Made by a program: the position numbers and the translations under genes. The notes under the pieces are model-generated. The model had not been told where the DNA came from, made no database searches, and worked only from the letters and a program-made list of their open reading frames with translations. DNA of 5,760 nt, from NCBI GenBank assembly GCA_002363695.1, contig DEWO01000081.1, positions 1 to 5,760 of the forward strand, in the 5' to 3' direction. The DNA is from Prevotella sp. UBA3208. GTDB lineage: Bacteria; Bacteroidota; Bacteroidia; Bacteroidales; Bacteroidaceae. Below are positions 1 through 5,760 of this stretch, in pieces; the first letter of the stretch is position 1, and each line of letters opens with the position of its first letter.

Positions 1-464
1 TTCCCAACAGCGGACTGGTGTGTACTAACGACTGTGTATTCCCCTACGAGGGTACGCAGATTCACCCTGCCCAGAAGCAGAAGGTGGGTGAGCGTCTGGC
101 ATTTCTGGCACTGAACAAGACCTATGGTATGCAGTCCGTCATCTGTGAGAGCCTGTCCTACCGCGACATGCAGGTGAAGGGTGACACGGTGATGGTACAC
201 TTCGACAACGAGTGTGGCGCCATCAGCCGTTTCGAGGACATTCAGGGTTTCGAGGTGGCAGGTGCCGACCGTGTGTTCCATCCTGCCAAGGCCAGCCACT
301 TCTGGCAGCCCGGCGGTGGCTACTGGGACGAGTGCGTGGTCATCAGCAGTCCTGAGGTCAAGCAGCCCGTAGCCGTCCGCTACTGTTTCCGCAACTGGCA
401 GTTGGGCAATCTGGCCAATGCCGGCGGACTGCCTTTGTTCCCTTTCAGAACAGATAACTGGTAA
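1..464 (+). CDS. Sialate O-acetylesterase-type esterase (SGNH/SASA), C-terminal part only
   Basis: This is the C-terminal end of a carbohydrate acetylesterase of the SGNH-hydrolase/SASA family, which removes O-acetyl groups from sialic acids or, in many Bacteroidota loci, from plant or host glycans. The gene starts outside the window: the frame is open to the left edge (first full codon at 3-5), and residues ahead of the GTG at 18 (PNSGLV) already fit the family. The conserved block near the C-terminus is visible: a T-N-D segment, then Q-I-H-P followed by K and V-G-E-R-L-A. The His encoded at 63-65 is the predicted catalytic histidine; the nucleophile serine lies outside the window. The rest forms the C-terminal beta-sandwich and ends in the family-typical N-L-x-N-x-x-G-L-P-x-x-P-F-R-T-D-x-W, so the end is intact. 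Stop TAA is at 462-464. The GH13 gene follows after 63 nt on the same strand, suggesting cotranscription. The family call is firm; the substrate is not determined. Confidence 0.85.
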   Translation, partial: PNSGLVCTNDCVFPYEGTQIHPAQKQKVGERLAFLALNKTYGMQSVICESLSYRDMQVKGDTVMVHFDNECGAISRFEDIQGFEVAGADRVFHPAKASHFWQPGGGYWDECVVISSPEVKQPVAVRYCFRNWQLGNLANAGGLPLFPFRTDNW

Positions 465-527
465 GGCATGGAGCATCCGCAATGCCGTCATCCGATTTCT
501 GACAAACATCATAGTTAAATAGAGACA

Positions 528-2429
528 ATGAAACGATTATTTTTCCTGATGGCCCTTGTGGCACAAGTAATGACAATGAGTGCAGCCAAAAACAAAGTAG
601 TAATTGACCGTATCGACCCCACCGACTGGTTCGTAGGACTCAAGAATCCTCAGGTGCAGCTGATGGTCTATGGCAAGAACATTGCTGCCGTGCAGCGTGT
701 GGCTACCGACTACCCGGGTGTTGTTGTCGACAGCGTGGTACGTCTTGACTCGCCCAACTACCTCTTTGTGTATCTCAACCTGCGTCAGGCCAAGCCTGGC
801 ACGATGACACTTCAGTTTGACAAGATGAAGGTGCAGTACCGGCTGAAGCAGCGCGAGATGGCAGGTGACAAGCGCATGGGCTTTGACAATAGTGACGTGC
901 TTTATATGCTTATGCCCGACCGCTTTGCACAGGGGCATGGGCACAATCCGCAGGTGAAAGGGATGCGTCCTTATAAAGAAGACCGTAGCCAGCCCTCGCT
1001 GCGTCATGGCGGCGACCTTAACGGCATCCGCGAACACCTGGACTACTTCAAGGAGCTGGGCGTCACAGCCCTCTGGCTGACACCCGTACTGGAGAACGAC
1101 TCGCCCGACTCAGAGAACGGCTATTCCACCTATCACGGCTATGCCACCACCGACTACTATCGCGTAGACCCCCGCTTCGGCACCAATGACGACTATCGCC
1201 GTCTCTGCGACGAGGCGCACCAGAAGGGCCTCAAGGTGGTGATGGATATGATTTTCAATCACTCTGGCTTCGAGCACCCTTGGACGCACGATATGCCCAG
1301 CAAGGACTGGCTCAATCTGCCGGAATGGCTGGAGGAGTCTAAGGGTACGTCCGAATCGCAGGGCACCCACTTCCTGCAGACTTCCTACAAGCTGACACCC
1401 GTCAAGGACCCCTATGCCTCGCAGGTAGACCTGAAGGAGACCACCGAGGGCTGGTTCGTACCTACCATGCCCGACCTCAACCAGCGCAATCCGCATCTCA
1501 TGCGCTACCTCATCCAGAACAGTATCTGGTGGATTGAGACCGTCGGCATCGACGGCATCCGCATGGATACCTATCCCTATGCCTTCGCCGAGGGCATGGC
1601 ACAGTGGATGAAAGAACTCGACGAGGAATATCCCAACTTCAACACCGTTGGCGAGACGTGGGTCACCGAGCCTGCCTATACCGCTGCCTGGCAGAAAGAC
1701 TCCAGGCTCTCAGAGCATAACTCCTACCTGAAGACCGTCATGGACTTCTCTTTCTTCGACAAGCTCTCGCAGGCCAAGAACGAAGAGACCGACGCCTGGT
1801 GGCAGGGGCTGAACCGCCTGTATAACTCGTTTGTCTATGACTATCTGTACGAAGACCCCACCCACGTGATGGCGTTCATCGACAACCATGATACAGACCG
1901 CTTCCTGGGCAACGGACACGACACGCTGGCACTCAAGCAGGCACTCGCTCTGCTGCTCACCGTGCGCCGCATTCCGCAGATCTACTACGGCACGGAGATA
2001 CTGATGAACGGTACCAAGGAGGTTACTGACGGCAACGTGCGCAAGGACTTCCCCGGCGGATTCCCCGGTGACAAGCACAATGCCTTCACTCGCGAGGGCC
2101 GCACCCGTGCCCAGCAAGGCATGTTCAACTGGCTCAGCCGTCTGCTCCACTGGCGTCAGGGCAACGAGACCATCGTCCGTGGCTACCAGACCCAGTTCAT
2201 TCCCTACAACGGCATCTATGTCGTCACCCGTCGCTGGCACCGTAACACCGTGATGACCATCCTCAACGGCACCTCCAAGGAGGCCGTGCTTGAGGTAGCC
2301 CGCTATGCAGAGCTTTTAGACGACGGTCAGGATGTCAGCCACGTGCAGGATGTGGCCACAGGCCGCTACTACGACCTCACCAAGAACCTCACCCTCAAGC
2401 CCCGCCAGACGCTGGTGCTGGAGTTCTAA
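528..2429 (+). CDS. SusA-type GH13 alpha-amylase / neopullulanase (cyclomaltodextrinase family), exported
   Basis: This glycoside hydrolase family 13 enzyme is predicted to cleave alpha-1,4-linked glucans (maltooligosaccharides, cyclodextrins, pullulan) in the periplasm, like SusA of Bacteroides thetaiotaomicron. The 633 residues are close to SusA length. A signal peptide spans about residues 1-20 (basic start, hydrophobic core, S-A-A before K21) with no lipobox Cys, so a soluble periplasmic form is likely. Domains are a cyclomaltodextrinase-type N-terminal beta domain (about 22-110), the TIM barrel (about 120-540) and a C-terminal beta-sandwich (about 550-633). All GH13 motifs are present: region I D240-N244-H245, region V M-P-D-L-N (314-318), region II G343-I-R-M-D347 (nucleophile D347), region III G375-E376 (acid/base E376) and region IV D452-N-H-D455 (transition-state stabiliser D455). 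The start is fixed by the signal peptide; there is no Shine-Dalgarno site, as is normal in Bacteroidota. I see no convincing promoter in the 63-nt gap behind the esterase, so cotranscription is likely. No sus genes are adjacent, so I give no symbol. Confidence 0.93.
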   Translation: MKRLFFLMALVAQVMTMSAAKNKVVIDRIDPTDWFVGLKNPQVQLMVYGKNIAAVQRVATDYPGVVVDSVVRLDSPNYLFVYLNLRQAKPGTMTLQFDKMKVQYRLKQREMAGDKRMGFDNSDVLYMLMPDRFAQGHGHNPQVKGMRPYKEDRSQPSLRHGGDLNGIREHLDYFKELGVTALWLTPVLENDSPDSENGYSTYHGYATTDYYRVDPRFGTNDDYRRLCDEAHQKGLKVVMDMIFNHSGFEHPWTHDMPSKDWLNLPEWLEESKGTSESQGTHFLQTSYKLTPVKDPYASQVDLKETTEGWFVPTMPDLNQRNPHLMRYLIQNSIWWIETVGIDGIRMDTYPYAFAEGMAQWMKELDEEYPNFNTVGETWVTEPAYTAAWQKDSRLSEHNSYLKTVMDFSFFDKLSQAKNEETDAWWQGLNRLYNSFVYDYLYEDPTHVMAFIDNHDTDRFLGNGHDTLALKQALALLLTVRRIPQIYYGTEILMNGTKEVTDGNVRKDFPGGFPGDKHNAFTREGRTRAQQGMFNWLSRLLHWRQGNETIVRGYQTQFIPYNGIYVVTRRWHRNTVMTILNGTSKEAVLEVARYAELLDDGQDVSHVQDVATGRYYDLTKNLTLKPRQTLVLEF

Positions 2430-2446
2430 ACTCTGAGTTTGCGACT

Positions 2447-2463
2447 GCGAATTACGCGAATTA
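2447..2463. repeat. Short tandem repeat (gcgaatta, two copies)
   Basis: The 8-mer gcgaatta occurs at 2447-2454 and again at 2456-2463, separated by one C, just after the GH13 stop. The core cgaatta is the reverse complement of taattcg at 2493-2499 inside the following inverted repeat, so an alternative weak 7-bp pairing (2457-2463 with 2493-2499) is possible. The function is unknown. It may belong to a dispersed AT-rich intergenic repeat, or it may be part of the transcript-end structure. Confidence 0.55.
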
Positions 2464-2478
2464 TAATAAGGCGTAAGC

Positions 2479-2521
2479 ACCACAAATAGCACTAATTCGT
2501 TTAATTAGTGCTATTTGTGGT
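2479..2521. terminator. Perfect 19-bp inverted repeat between convergent genes, probable bidirectional terminator
   Basis: The arms at 2479-2497 and 2503-2521 are exact reverse complements (19 bp) around the 5-nt loop cgttt. The element sits in the 103-nt spacer between the stops of the GH13 gene (ending 2429) and the GH2 gene (ending 2533), so RNA from either side would form the same long hairpin. That position favours a two-way transcript-end role. Against a classical rho-independent terminator, the stem is AT-rich and there is no T-run directly after it on either strand. It may instead act as a 3'-end stabilising or anti-readthrough hairpin, or be a copy of a dispersed palindromic repeat. 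The palindrome itself is certain; the role is inferred. Confidence 0.7.
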
Positions 2522-2532
2522 ATGGCTGAGGC

Positions 2533-5760
<3,228 letters not shown>

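Noticed and set aside
18..20. GTG as the start of the first + strand gene
   Set aside because: The frame stays open to the left edge and the residues before it (P-N-S-G-L) fit the esterase family, so the gene starts outside the window.
63..65. Missing Asp three residues before the catalytic His of the esterase
   Set aside because: SASA-family members, including human SIAE as I recall it, also lack the D-x-x-H arrangement at this place, so it is not unusual.
465..486. Possible small hairpin (ggcat with atgcc) between the esterase and GH13 genes
   Set aside because: Only 5 bp with a 12-nt loop and no T-run; too weak to call a terminator or attenuator.
487..527. Bacteroidetes-type promoter before the GH13 gene
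   Set aside because: No good match to the -7 TAnnTTTG box with an upstream TTTG element; cotranscription with the esterase is simpler.
1710..2240. Long open frame on the minus strand inside the GH13 gene
   Set aside because: It is antisense to a gene with intact catalytic motifs, has no recognisable domain, and reflects codon bias; the same applies to antisense frames at 537-1037 and 1110-1496.
2522..2531. 10-mer atggctgagg shared between the spacer after the GH13 gene and the 14-nt repeat near 5741
   Set aside because: Only ten bases match and the contexts differ, so chance is the simplest explanation.

Overview
This window looks like a carbohydrate-degradation region from a Bacteroidota genome, most likely Prevotella or a close relative. 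The evidence is a SusA-type GH13 enzyme and a Bacteroidetes-style exported GH2 beta-galactosidase, start codons without Shine-Dalgarno sequences, AT-rich palindromic spacers between otherwise GC-richer genes (mid-50s percent GC by eye), and protein motifs close to what I know from that group. The genus is an inference.

Layout: two gene pairs converge. On the + strand, 1-464 is the C-terminal end of a sialate O-acetylesterase-type (SGNH/SASA) esterase. After 63 nt comes a complete GH13 alpha-amylase/neopullulanase (528-2429) with a signal peptide and all catalytic residues. On the - strand, transcription runs from the right edge. The C-terminal part of an unidentified enzyme or binding protein (5322-5760) overlaps by 4 nt (ATGA) a complete GH2 beta-galactosidase gene (2533-5325). 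The 103-nt spacer between the convergent stops holds a perfect 19-bp inverted repeat and a short tandem repeat.

How the genes fit together: GH13 (alpha-glucans), GH2 (beta-galactosides) and an acetylesterase are all predicted to be exported. This suits a glycan-utilisation locus in which side groups, beta-galactosyl residues and maltooligosaccharides are trimmed in the periplasm or at the cell surface. No SusC/SusD transport pair, regulator or mobile element is visible here.

The most unusual points are in the - strand genes. The beta-galactosidase keeps its whole catalytic half but seems to lack the domain-4 beta-sandwich and to have a shortened domain 5. The upstream partial gene has a linker built partly from 7-nt and 14-nt tandem repeats, whose unit lengths are not multiples of three. 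I found no evidence for a wholly new system; this is mostly an ordinary glycan-degradation region with a few structural oddities.
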